A DNA stretch of 5,057 bases from an uncultured Bacteroidota bacterium (GCA_903879875.1 CAIRNC010000190.1:1-5057), one strand, 5' to 3'; numbered from the stretch's first letter, positions 1-5,057 are shown. The notes: generated from the letters alone by a model not told the origin. Numbers and translations are program-made.

Positions 1-53
1 GATTTCACAGATTTTCACAGATTATTATTGTGCATTAAAGAAATCTGCGAAAT
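1..53. repeat. Short direct and inverted repeat cluster downstream of tgt
   Basis: The 11-mer TTTCACAGATT occurs twice in direct orientation (3-13 and 13-23, sharing one base). An inverted copy with one change, AATCTGCGAAA, lies at 42-52. In a minus-strand transcript, 52-42 and 23-13 could form an 11-bp stem with one G-U wobble and an 18-nt loop. No T-run follows, so it does not look like a standard terminator for tgt. Motifs of the AATCTGTGAAA type are, from memory, common between genes in Flavobacterium, so this is probably one copy of a dispersed intergenic repeat. The element may continue beyond the left edge. Confidence 0.5.
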
Positions 54-57
54 TCTT

Positions 58-97
58 TTCATTCGTGCCTGAATTAATTTCATTAATGCCTGTCACG
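58..97. repeat. Imperfect inverted repeat containing a 14-base direct repeat
   Basis: TTCATTCGTGCCTG (58-71) recurs as TTCATTAATGCCTG (79-92), a 14-base direct repeat with two differences at a 21-base period. The same stretch is an interrupted inverted repeat: CGTG (64-67) pairs with CACG (94-97), and ATTAAT (73-78) pairs with ATTAAT (82-87) around a 3-base TTC centre. It starts 16 bases past the tgt stop codon and could stabilise or end the tgt transcript. The stem is weak and lacks a T-run, so a terminator role is only a guess. Confidence 0.4.
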
Positions 98-112
98 GAA
101 AATAATAGCATA

Positions 113-1243
113 TTATAATCTTTGGCTCATGTTTTTAACCATCATTTCTTTCCATTCTCTAAAATCGCCTTCCAAAATATGTTTTCTGGCTTCTCGCACC
201 AACCACATATAGAATCCCAGGTTGTGAATGGTAGCAATTTGTTTTCCTAAATATTCATTAGCAGCAAACAGGTGACGCAAATAAGCTTTAGTATATTCGG
301 TGTCTACATACGTAATAGCCATTTCATCGATTGGAGAAAAATCGGCTTCCCATTTCTTATTTTTAATATTGATGGTTCCATTAGCTGTAAAAAGCATACC
401 GTTTCTGGCATTTCTTGTAGGCATTACACAGTCAAACATATCAATACCTAACGCAATATTTTCTAAAATATTGATTGGCGTACCAACACCCATCAAATAA
501 CGAGGCTTATCTTCGGGAAGAATAGCACAAACTACTTCGGTCATGGCATACATTTCTTCGGCAGGTTCTCCTACTGATAAACCTCCAATTGCATTGCCTT
601 GTTGCCCTGAATTGGCAATATATTCGGCAGATTGTTGGCGCAAATCCTTATAAGTGCTTCCTTGAACAATAGGGAAAAAAGTTTGTTCATATCCATATTT
701 TACTGGTACTTTCGTCAAATGATTGATACAACGATCCAACCAACGATGGGTCATGTGCATCGAGCGTTGTGCATAACGATAATCGCAAGGGTAGGGGGTA
801 CATTCGTCAAAAGCCATGATTATATCAGCACCAATTGTACGCTGAATTTCCATGACATTTTCAGGAGTAAAAACATGATACGAACCGTCAATATGCGATT
901 TGAATTTTACACCTTCTTCTTTAATTTTTCTGTTTGCGGATAGTGAATACACTTGATAGCCACCAGAATCGGTTAAGATATTTCTATCCCAATTCATAAA
1001 TTTATGCAAACCGCCTGCTTTTTCAAGAATTTCGGTTTGTGGTCGTAAGTAAAGATGATAGGTATTTCCTAAAATTATATCGGGATTGATGTCATTTTTT
1101 AATTCCCGTTGGTGCACTCCTTTTACAGAAGCTACAGTGCCAACAGGCATGAATATTGGGGTTTCAATCACACCGTGATCGGTAATAATGGTTCCTGCTC
1201 GGGCTTTAGATTGAGGGTCTTTTTTTAATAAATCAAATTTCAT
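113..1243 (-). CDS. tgt: tRNA-guanine(34) transglycosylase (queuine tRNA-ribosyltransferase)
   Basis: Cytosolic enzyme that swaps guanine at wobble position 34 of tRNAs with GUN anticodons for preQ1, the base-exchange step of queuosine synthesis. The 376 residues are full length for the family, a TIM barrel. Aligned from memory to Zymomonas mobilis Tgt, the catalytic Asp of DSGG is D92 (Asp102), the nucleophile in DMFDCVMPTRNARNG is D271 (Asp280), and the base-binding residues are D146, Q194, G221 and L222. C148 and V224 match the bacterial preQ1-type pocket (Cys158, Val233) rather than the eukaryotic queuine type. The oddity is the zinc site: Cys318, Cys320 and Cys323 correspond to A309, T311 and D314, while the His ligand is kept (H340 in TIHNL). 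The flanking RAYLHHL-like stretch is intact (KAYLRHL), so this is substitution, not truncation. The start at 1243 gives the usual MKFDL-type N-terminus. No Shine-Dalgarno is seen, only an A-rich leader, as is common in Bacteroidota. It is transcribed away from the next gene and has no operon partner in the window. Confidence 0.97.
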   Translation of the reverse strand: MKFDLLKKDPQSKARAGTIITDHGVIETPIFMPVGTVASVKGVHQRELKNDINPDIILGNTYHLYLRPQTEILEKAGGLHKFMNWDRNILTDSGGYQVYSLSANRKIKEEGVKFKSHIDGSYHVFTPENVMEIQRTIGADIIMAFDECTPYPCDYRYAQRSMHMTHRWLDRCINHLTKVPVKYGYEQTFFPIVQGSTYKDLRQQSAEYIANSGQQGNAIGGLSVGEPAEEMYAMTEVVCAILPEDKPRYLMGVGTPINILENIALGIDMFDCVMPTRNARNGMLFTANGTINIKNKKWEADFSPIDEMAITYVDTEYTKAYLRHLFAANEYLGKQIATIHNLGFYMWLVREARKHILEGDFREWKEMMVKNMSQRL

Positions 1244-1261
1244 AAGTCATTTTTCAGTGGG

Positions 1262-1269
1262 CAAATATA
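1262..1269 (-). promoter_or_regulatory. Candidate -7 promoter element for tgt
   Basis: On the minus strand this reads TATATTTG, an exact match to the TAnnTTTG -7 element of the Bacteroidota primary sigma factor. It ends 18 bases before the tgt ATG, which would give a very short leader. No TTG (-33 element) lies at the expected distance upstream, so support rests on the -7 match and position only. The leader is too short for a preQ1 riboswitch. Confidence 0.45.
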
Positions 1270-1379
1270 CGAGAATTTTAAATTCTTAATTTTGGAATTT
1301 TGAATTAAATTAACATATTGTAACTGAAGCTGAAATAATCGATTTTGGTTTGAATCTTTTGATATTTATTGGAGATTAA

Positions 1380-1399
1380 TCAATTTTATATAAAATTGA
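1380..1399. repeat. Perfect 20-base palindrome
   Basis: TCAATTTTAT is followed directly by its exact reverse complement, giving 10-base arms with no spacer. It stands roughly 140 bases from the tgt start and 260 from the hypothetical gene start. A spacerless palindrome suits a dimeric regulator's operator better than an RNA hairpin, but the arms are almost all A/T, which raises the chance of coincidence. Confidence 0.55.
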
Positions 1400-1447
1400 G
1401 CACCTTTTTAAAATTAACCTAAAATGTTCGAATTTCTATTTAATTTA

Positions 1448-1455
1448 TATTTTTG
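1448..1455 (+). promoter_or_regulatory. Candidate -7 element (TATTTTTG), upstream option
   Basis: Exact TAnnTTTG match on the plus strand, about 207 bases before the preferred start of the hypothetical gene. No TTG is found at the expected -33 position. If used, the transcript would carry a leader of about 200 bases that includes both hairpins and the 11-base repeats. In such A/T-rich DNA the motif can occur by chance. Confidence 0.2.
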
Positions 1456-1498
1456 ATTGAATTGATTGTGTTTTTCAATTTCATAATTGTTTTACTAG

Positions 1499-1535
1499 AG
1501 CCTTTAATTGCTTTATCAAAGCACTCTTTTAGGCT
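1499..1535 (+). repeat. Two-tier hairpin in the intergenic region
   Basis: The outer arms AGCCT (1499-1503) and AGGCT (1531-1535) enclose an inner 6-bp stem, TGCTTT (1509-1514) with AAAGCA (1518-1523), closed by a 3-base ATC loop. Internal loops of 5 and 7 bases separate the tiers. No T-run follows on either strand, so it is not an obvious terminator. It could be a leader RNA structure or a protein-binding site. Confidence 0.4.
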
Positions 1536-1542
1536 ACTTGTA

Positions 1543-1557
1543 TTGCTATATTAGCAA
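1543..1557 (+). repeat. Second compact hairpin (TTGCTA-TAT-TAGCAA)
   Basis: A perfect 6-bp inverted repeat around a 3-base loop, with its centre 34 bases downstream of the centre of the preceding hairpin, which has the same stem and loop sizes. Alternatively ACTTG (1536-1540) can pair with CAAGT (1555-1559), so two pairings compete for the same bases. The first TTG of this element also serves as the -33 box of a candidate promoter, so promoter and hairpin roles would be alternatives. Confidence 0.35.
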
Positions 1558-1573
1558 GTTTATATTACTTTTA
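1543..1573 (+). promoter_or_regulatory. Candidate promoter for the hypothetical gene
   Basis: TTG at 1543-1545, a 20-base gap, then TACTTTTA at 1566-1573, which matches the TAnnTTTG -7 consensus at all fixed positions but the last. The spacing suits Bacteroidota promoters. Transcription would begin near 1578-1582, inside the 11-base ACG repeats, leaving a leader of about 80 bases before the ATG at 1662. It is the best-spaced candidate in the spacer but is not a perfect match. Confidence 0.35.
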
Positions 1574-1611
1574 TACGCAATAAACACGCTATATATACGT
1601 TATGTTTACGG
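1568..1611. repeat. Four tandem 11-base units with ACG in constant phase
   Basis: ACG occurs at 1575, 1586, 1597 and 1608, exactly 11 bases apart. Read on the minus strand the units are CCGTAAACATA, ACGTATATATA, GCGTGTTTATT and GCGTATAAAAG, with a shared core close to CGTATAAATA. CG dinucleotides are scarce in the rest of the spacer, so the regular spacing stands out. The flanking slots at 1564 and 1619 both read ATT, so the array ends at four units. One-helical-turn spacing is typical of iterated protein-binding sites on one face of DNA; the array overlaps the candidate promoter's start region. Confidence 0.5.
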
Positions 1612-1651
1612 TACATATATTAGTTTAATGTAAGGATGTGTTCAACCAAAT

Positions 1652-1656
1652 AGGAA
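1652..1656 (+). promoter_or_regulatory. Shine-Dalgarno-like site that decides the start
   Basis: AGGAA lies 5 bases before the ATG at 1662, and translation from that ATG gives the MARQKGI N-terminus expected for the family. This favours 1662 over the in-frame GTG at 1638, whose only purine run (AAGG, 1632-1635) is too close to serve it. Confidence 0.6.
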
Positions 1657-1661
1657 TTTTT

Positions 1662-2408
1662 ATGGCACGGCAAAAAGGAATTATTACAATTGAGGGCACA
1701 CTTGGGGATGTCAATTTTTATATTCGAAAAGGAGAAGCATTAGCCAGAAAAGCTGGAGGTGGTTTTAATGCGGATGCTATACGAAACAAGCCTTCGATGG
1801 TGCGGACTCGAGAAAATGCTAGCGAGTTTGGGAATTGCTCTAGGGTGAAGAAGATGTTGCGATTGTCGATTTGGAGTTTTTTTGGAAATGTGATTGACGC
1901 TAGTTTTCATGGTAGAATGATGCAGTTGATGCAGGAAATTAAGGTTTTAGATTCGGAGTCTATTCGAGGGAAGCGAGAAGTGAAACTAGGATTGTCGACT
2001 CCATTGGGTAAAAAACTTTTTAAGGAGTTTGCTTTTACTCCTGCAAGATCTGTTGTTGGTACGCTGAATGCCATTTGTAAATTTAATTTGGCAACGTATC
2101 GCTTTGAGGTTACTTCATTTGATATTAAACAGGTGAATTTTCCGAAGCAGGCTACTCATTTTAAGTTGTTTTTTTGTTTAGTAACTTATGATTTTGAAAA
2201 CTATAGTTATAGTGTATCTGCTGCAGAACCACTCCTTTTTAATCGTAAAACCGTATTGACTTCTTTTACGATGACAACTTCCCCTTTGCCTGATACAACT
2301 GAATTTTTTGTAGGCTATATTGGCATAGCATTTTATCAAGAAGTTGGTGGCACCTTATATGCTTTGAAGGAACAAGGAATGATTGGGGTGGAGTGTGTTT
2401 GGGTATAG
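1662..2408 (+). CDS. Conserved Bacteroidota protein of unknown function (MARQKGI-type)
   Basis: 248 residues with no signal peptide, no membrane segment and no catalytic motif that I recognise. The N-terminus, MARQKGIITIEGTLGD followed by V-N-F-Y, then RTRENASEFG at 48-57, a basic stretch RVKKMLR at 61-67, and a C-terminal part with THFKLFFCLVTYDFEN (165-180) and GIAFYQEVGGTLYALK (221-236), matches a family that I recall as widespread and uncharacterised in Flavobacteriia and other Bacteroidota. In those relatives the start is MARQKGI, which supports the ATG at 1662 over the GTG at 1638 (8 residues longer). The N-terminal half is basic and probably helical; the C-terminal half is rich in alternating hydrophobic residues and probably beta-rich. 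It appears full length. It is a single-gene unit, divergent from tgt and convergent with the LRR gene, behind an unusually structured spacer. Function, partners and location cannot be told from the sequence. Confidence 0.85.
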   Translation: MARQKGIITIEGTLGDVNFYIRKGEALARKAGGGFNADAIRNKPSMVRTRENASEFGNCSRVKKMLRLSIWSFFGNVIDASFHGRMMQLMQEIKVLDSESIRGKREVKLGLSTPLGKKLFKEFAFTPARSVVGTLNAICKFNLATYRFEVTSFDIKQVNFPKQATHFKLFFCLVTYDFENYSYSVSAAEPLLFNRKTVLTSFTMTTSPLPDTTEFFVGYIGIAFYQEVGGTLYALKEQGMIGVECVWV

Positions 2409-2441
2409 GCCTAAAAATAGTTAGCTCTTTTTGAAATATGA

Positions 2442-2481
2442 AAAGCCCCCTTCAACTCCGTGAGGAATTTAAGAGGGTTTT
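2442..2481. terminator. Long imperfect hairpin, probable bidirectional terminator
   Basis: The 18-base arms 2442-2459 and 2464-2481 pair in one register around a GTGA loop with only three mismatches (one is C-A near the loop, one C-T, one C-A) and one G-T. The base of the stem is A/T paired outside a C/G block, so each strand ends in a run of four T: on the plus strand at 2478-2481, on the minus strand at 2444-2441. It sits between the stop codons of two convergent genes (2408 and 2540), where a shared terminator is expected. The T-runs are short, so efficiency is uncertain. Confidence 0.7.
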
Positions 2482-2539
2482 GATTGTTGATTGAAGAGTC
2501 ACGATTTTAGATTTTATAAACCTTATAACCTTCATAACA

Positions 2540-5053
2540 TTATTTCCTTATCAACCGAATGGCTTGCCTTTCGTTGGCTTGAGAAACAATTACGTTATAG
2601 ATACCCGCTGCAAAGTTGTTACCTATTTGTAAGTTAGCCACTTCCGTAGGGTTGACTTGGTGTGTTTCAACCAATTTACCCATCATGTCATAGACAGCAA
2701 TATTTACATCTTCTTTCTTAGGCGTTTCTATGCTCAAATTGAAAGCCGTTTGAAACGGGTTTGGATAAGCTGAAACTTCGAATGTTTTTGCTTTTAATCT
2801 ATAAATGGGTAATTCTGGAGTTGGATTTGGATCCGCAGGTGCTGTAGGTGTAGTAATATTACAAGATGCACCATAATTTCCGTAAACATTATTTACAAGT
2901 GCCGCTACACGAATACTATAAGTAGTACCATAAGCTGATAGACCAGCTTGTGCTAATCTAAAGTTGTAAGTTGAAGAGTTATAAATTGTGGTAACACCAC
3001 CTTTAACGATTTCAAAACGATATCCGGTTGCATTATAAATTGTTGTAGCTGGTATTTTTGTATTTATTTGATCTATTGTAGTACCACAAAAACTAGGTCT
3101 AATTGTAGTTGTAGGAATTACGTTTACTGTAAGTTCAGGCGTTGTAACATTGCAAGAAGCTCCATAAGCACCCCAAGTACCCCCTATTTTAACAGCCACT
3201 CGAACACCGTAAGTTGTGCCATAAGTAATTCCTGAAGTTTTTGTCAAGCTAAAGTTATATTTATTAACATCCACCGTATTAAAAGTAGTTCCATTAGAAA
3301 CTTCAAAACGATAGGCTTGATAACCTGCCACATAATCGGCATTGATATTAGCAGTTAAAGAAGTCAAAGTTGTACCACATTGGTTGGCTTTTATTTTTGA
3401 GGTTGGAATATAACCACTACAGTTTGTTGAATAATTTGTACCAGCATCTTTTAACCAATTGGCATTAGTATTTGCAACGCTAACATTATCTGTCGAAATA
3501 CAATTTAGCATTGTATTATTAGAAGCTTCCATATTCGTTAAGTTTGTTAAATTTCTCAAATCCAAACTTGTTAACAAATTTGATCCAAGTTGTAATTCAG
3601 TCAAATTCACAAAACCAGAGAGATTTATAGACGAAATTTGATTCCCTGGACATATTATAGAACTTAAAGCAGTACTGCCAGGCAAAGTCAAAGTTGCAAT
3701 TGCATTACTAGAACAATTTATTGCGCTTAAAGCATTTAATCCCGTTAAATTTAATGATGTAATTTCGTTATTATGACAATCTAAATTTTCTAAATTGGTT
3801 AACCCTGAAAGATTTAAATTGGTAATTAAATTTCTATAACAACTTATTGATTTTAAACTTGTAGCACCTGTAAAATTGATTGAAGTTATTTGATTTCTAT
3901 TTCCAATTGCATCATAATAATTTCCGCATTCTATAGATATTAAAGCAGACAATCCACTTAAATTTAAACTGGTTAGTTTATTATCTTCACATTGAAGTGT
4001 TTGTAAAGCGGTGCACCCCGTAATGCTTAAACTTGATAATTTTGCACTACTACAATTCAAATGAGCCAATGCAATACAACCTGTAACATTTAAAGTAGTT
4101 AAATTAGGACAAGTTTGTACAGTAAGGTCTGTTAAATGAGTTAATCCGCTGGCATTTAGACTTGTTAAATCAGTAAAAGCTAAATTTGCGTATGCTAGAT
4201 TGTTTAAACCGCTAATGTTTAATGAAGTTAATGGATTACCCATTAAATCAATATAAGTCAAGTTAGAAAGACCACTTAGATTGATACTAGAAATATTGTT
4301 CACGCTTTTTAAAATGGACAAACTAGTTAAACCGTTGAGGTTTAAGGAGGTTATGCTATTATAATTACAATTAAGAATTTGAAGATTTGTTAATCCATTT
4401 ACATTTAAACTTGTGAGTTGTGAGTATAGCAAGTAATTATTATTTGCGTTATAGCTAAAATAAACATCAATTCCAATATTCCCACCGGCAGCCTCGCTAA
4501 ATGTGCAGTCTAAATAGTTTAAACTTGTAAGGCTAGATACATTTAAAGAAGTAAAATTATTTTTTCCACATACAAGTGTATTTAAATTAGGTACTCCACT
4601 AAAATTCAAAGAAAGCAAGTTGTTAAATTTACAATCTAAGTTCAATAAACTAGTATTATTGCTGATATTTAAAGAAGTTAATTGATTGTAATTACAATTA
4701 AGAACTTGAAGACTTGTAAGACTACTAACATCTAAAGTTGACAATTGATTGTTACCACAATATAAATCTGTTAAACTAGTAAACGCCTGAATGCCTTCTA
4801 AACTCGAAATGGATTCACTAGAAACATACAAAGATGTCAAACTACTAACGTTTACTGTTAACACTTGGTGATCAATTGCGCCGCTATCAATACCTAAAGT
4901 AATCAAGCGTTGCTCAAAATTCACGTCAGGAATGGCGGTATACTGTGCCTTAGCACTTTGCAATCCAATAAAAATTAAAAAAATAAACAGACTTACAATT
5001 CTCCATTTCGAAAGCTGCTGATGTACTTTCTTTTTTGTAAAATTATTTTTCAT
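2540..5053 (-). CDS. Secreted leucine-rich-repeat protein with T9SS type A sorting domain
   Basis: 837 residues. In order: a basic N-terminus and hydrophobic signal peptide (about 1-36, cleavage after AKA before Q37); a short pre-repeat segment; 18 leucine-rich repeats of mostly 21 residues (93-503) with pattern LxxLxCxxNxLTSLNLSGLT; a part-repeat and cap (504-545, with C518 and C544); two homologous beta-rich domains offset by 97 residues (551-640 and 648-737), fibronectin-III-like in feel; a Pro-rich linker (738-749); and a C-terminal T9SS type A signal (about 754-837) with YPNPF, VYDMMGKLV, GIYNVIV and a terminal RLIRK. Such proteins cross the inner membrane by Sec and the outer membrane by T9SS, where the C-terminal domain is normally removed. 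The repeats suggest a binding role at the surface or outside the cell; the ligand is unknown, and no enzyme domain is visible. The ATG at 5053 is supported by the signal peptide starting there; ribosome site and promoter are beyond the edge. Confidence 0.93.
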   Translation of the reverse strand: MKNNFTKKKVHQQLSKWRIVSLFIFLIFIGLQSAKAQYTAIPDVNFEQRLITLGIDSGAIDHQVLTVNVSSLTSLYVSSESISSLEGIQAFTSLTDLYCGNNQLSTLDVSSLTSLQVLNCNYNQLTSLNISNNTSLLNLDCKFNNLLSLNFSGVPNLNTLVCGKNNFTSLNVSSLTSLNYLDCTFSEAAGGNIGIDVYFSYNANNNYLLYSQLTSLNVNGLTNLQILNCNYNSITSLNLNGLTSLSILKSVNNISSINLSGLSNLTYIDLMGNPLTSLNISGLNNLAYANLAFTDLTSLNASGLTHLTDLTVQTCPNLTTLNVTGCIALAHLNCSSAKLSSLSITGCTALQTLQCEDNKLTSLNLSGLSALISIECGNYYDAIGNRNQITSINFTGATSLKSISCYRNLITNLNLSGLTNLENLDCHNNEITSLNLTGLNALSAINCSSNAIATLTLPGSTALSSIICPGNQISSINLSGFVNLTELQLGSNLLTSLDLRNLTNLTNMEASNNTMLNCISTDNVSVANTNANWLKDAGTNYSTNCSGYIPTSKIKANQCGTTLTSLTANINADYVAGYQAYRFEVSNGTTFNTVDVNKYNFSLTKTSGITYGTTYGVRVAVKIGGTWGAYGASCNVTTPELTVNVIPTTTIRPSFCGTTIDQINTKIPATTIYNATGYRFEIVKGGVTTIYNSSTYNFRLAQAGLSAYGTTYSIRVAALVNNVYGNYGASCNITTPTAPADPNPTPELPIYRLKAKTFEVSAYPNPFQTAFNLSIETPKKEDVNIAVYDMMGKLVETHQVNPTEVANLQIGNNFAAGIYNVIVSQANERQAIRLIRK
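2543..2794 (-). other. T9SS C-terminal sorting domain of the LRR protein
   Basis: Residues 754-837. The conserved marks of the type A family are present: YPNPF at 763-767, VYDMMGKLVE at 787-796, a Gly-Ile-Tyr-Asn strand at 817-820, and a basic C-terminal end. This predicts export by the type IX system (PorV/PorU-type processing), which is encoded elsewhere in the genome. The neighbouring gene in this window shows no such signal. Confidence 0.92.
2843..3403 (-). repeat. Pair of homologous domains, 97-residue (291-base) period
   Basis: Residues 551-640 and 648-737 align without gaps at an offset of 97. Shared landmarks are CGTT (559 and 656), GYxxYRFE-like YRFE (581 and 678), YGTTYxxRVA (611 and 708) and YGASCNxTTP (630 and 727). 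Each copy has two cysteines at equal positions (559/634 and 656/731), probably one disulfide per domain. Similar domains are, from memory, found as spacers before T9SS signals in flavobacterial secreted proteins. They likely arose by duplication and lift the LRR part off the surface. Confidence 0.8.
3500..4777 (-). repeat. Leucine-rich repeat array, 18 units plus a partial unit
   Basis: Encodes residues 93-518. Units begin at 93, 114, 135, 156, 177, 223, 244, 264, 285, 306, 328, 349, 370, 399, 420, 441, 462 and 483, with a partial unit from 504. Most are exactly 21 residues (63 bases). Exceptions are 46 (unit 5), 20 (unit 7), 22 (unit 10) and 29 (unit 13). Cysteine follows the LxxLx strand in units 1-6 and 11-17 (13 in all) but is replaced in units 7-10 and 18. 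The type is nearer the internalin-like class than the 23-residue BspA class. Such arrays fold as a curved solenoid for protein binding. Confidence 0.9.
4946..5053 (-). other. Signal peptide of the LRR protein
   Basis: Residues 1-36: a long Lys-rich start, a hydrophobic core from about 19 to 30 (IVSLFIFLIFIG), and AKA-Q at 34-37 as a signal peptidase I site. The residue after the site is Gln, common in Bacteroidota T9SS substrates. There is no lipobox Cys, so it is not a lipoprotein. Confidence 0.9.
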
Positions 5054-5057
5054 ACTA

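Larger units (their letters stand above)
1244..1661. other. AT-rich divergent intergenic region with several structured elements
   Basis: This 418-base spacer separates the divergent tgt and hypothetical genes and has no convincing ORF. It contains the candidate tgt -7 element near its left end, a 20-base perfect palindrome, two exact TAnnTTTG matches on the plus strand (1287-1294 and 1448-1455), two compact hairpins, and an 11-base periodic repeat close to the hypothetical gene. The left half is low-complexity A/T sequence with repeated GAATTTT words. The length is large for two simple promoters, so a long structured leader or a small RNA is possible but unproven. Confidence 0.6.

Noticed and set aside
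300..943. Two plus-strand open frames (300-500 and 632-943) over tgt
   Set aside because: They lie fully antisense to a clear full-length tgt, encode no recognisable protein and have no ribosome site; they are reading-frame shadows.
1244..1270. preQ1 riboswitch in the tgt leader
   Set aside because: The likely leader is under 30 bases and shows neither the preQ1-I hairpin nor its A-rich tail arrangement; the tgt gene also is not the usual target, which is the synthesis or transport genes.
1590..1611. Integron attC-like or LytTR-type site suggested by ACGTTATG
   Set aside because: The GTTATG stretch does not fit GTTRRRY, there is no paired core site, and only one of the four ACG units resembles a LytTR half-site.
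1638..1661. GTG start at 1638 for the hypothetical protein
   Set aside because: It would add eight residues not expected for the family, and the well-spaced AGGAA plus ATG at 1662 explains the start better.
1499..2481. Mobile element bounded by the hairpins on both sides of the hypothetical gene
   Set aside because: The left and right hairpins share no sequence, and there are no target-site duplications or transposase; the right one is better explained as a terminator.
3459..3641. A plus-strand open frame of 60 codons inside the LRR gene
   Set aside because: It is antisense to the repeat-coding region, and its composition simply mirrors the LRR codons.
3500..4777. CRISPR-like array because of regular repeats at about 63 bases
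   Set aside because: The period is an exact multiple of three in a long open frame, the units are degenerate, and the encoded pattern is a leucine-rich repeat.

Overview
The window looks like chromosomal DNA from a Bacteroidota organism, most likely a Flavobacterium-like member of the Flavobacteriaceae. Four things support this: low G+C content with very AT-rich spacers, a large secreted protein ending in a type IX secretion (T9SS) sorting domain, promoter-like TAnnTTTG elements of the Bacteroidota sigma factor, and a Tgt protein whose closest remembered relatives are flavobacterial. No RNA gene, CRISPR array or transposase is visible.

Layout. Positions 1-112 are a non-coding tail behind tgt, filled with short direct and inverted repeats. 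Positions 113-1243 (minus strand) hold tgt, the tRNA-guanine transglycosylase of queuosine synthesis, complete; its three zinc-ligand cysteines are replaced. Positions 1244-1661 are a 418-base AT-rich divergent spacer. It holds a perfect 20-base palindrome, two compact hairpins and four 11-base units with ACG recurring exactly every 11 bases. Positions 1662-2408 (plus strand) hold a complete protein of 248 residues from a Bacteroidota family that I recognise but whose function I do not know. Positions 2409-2539 contain a long imperfect hairpin, probably a terminator shared by the two convergent genes. Positions 2540-5053 (minus strand) encode an 837-residue secreted leucine-rich-repeat protein with a signal peptide, 18 repeats of about 21 residues, a repeat cap, two 97-residue-period domains and a type A T9SS signal. 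Its start codon lies 4 bases from the window edge, so its promoter is not visible.

The three genes do not form an operon: tgt and the hypothetical gene are divergent, and the hypothetical gene and the LRR gene are convergent. Nothing in the sequence links their functions. Tgt is a housekeeping tRNA-modification enzyme and the LRR protein is probably a cell-surface or released binding protein. I do not see a clear new multi-gene system. The items most worth a second look are the structured spacer in front of the hypothetical gene, that gene's uncharacterised family, and the zinc-site loss in Tgt.
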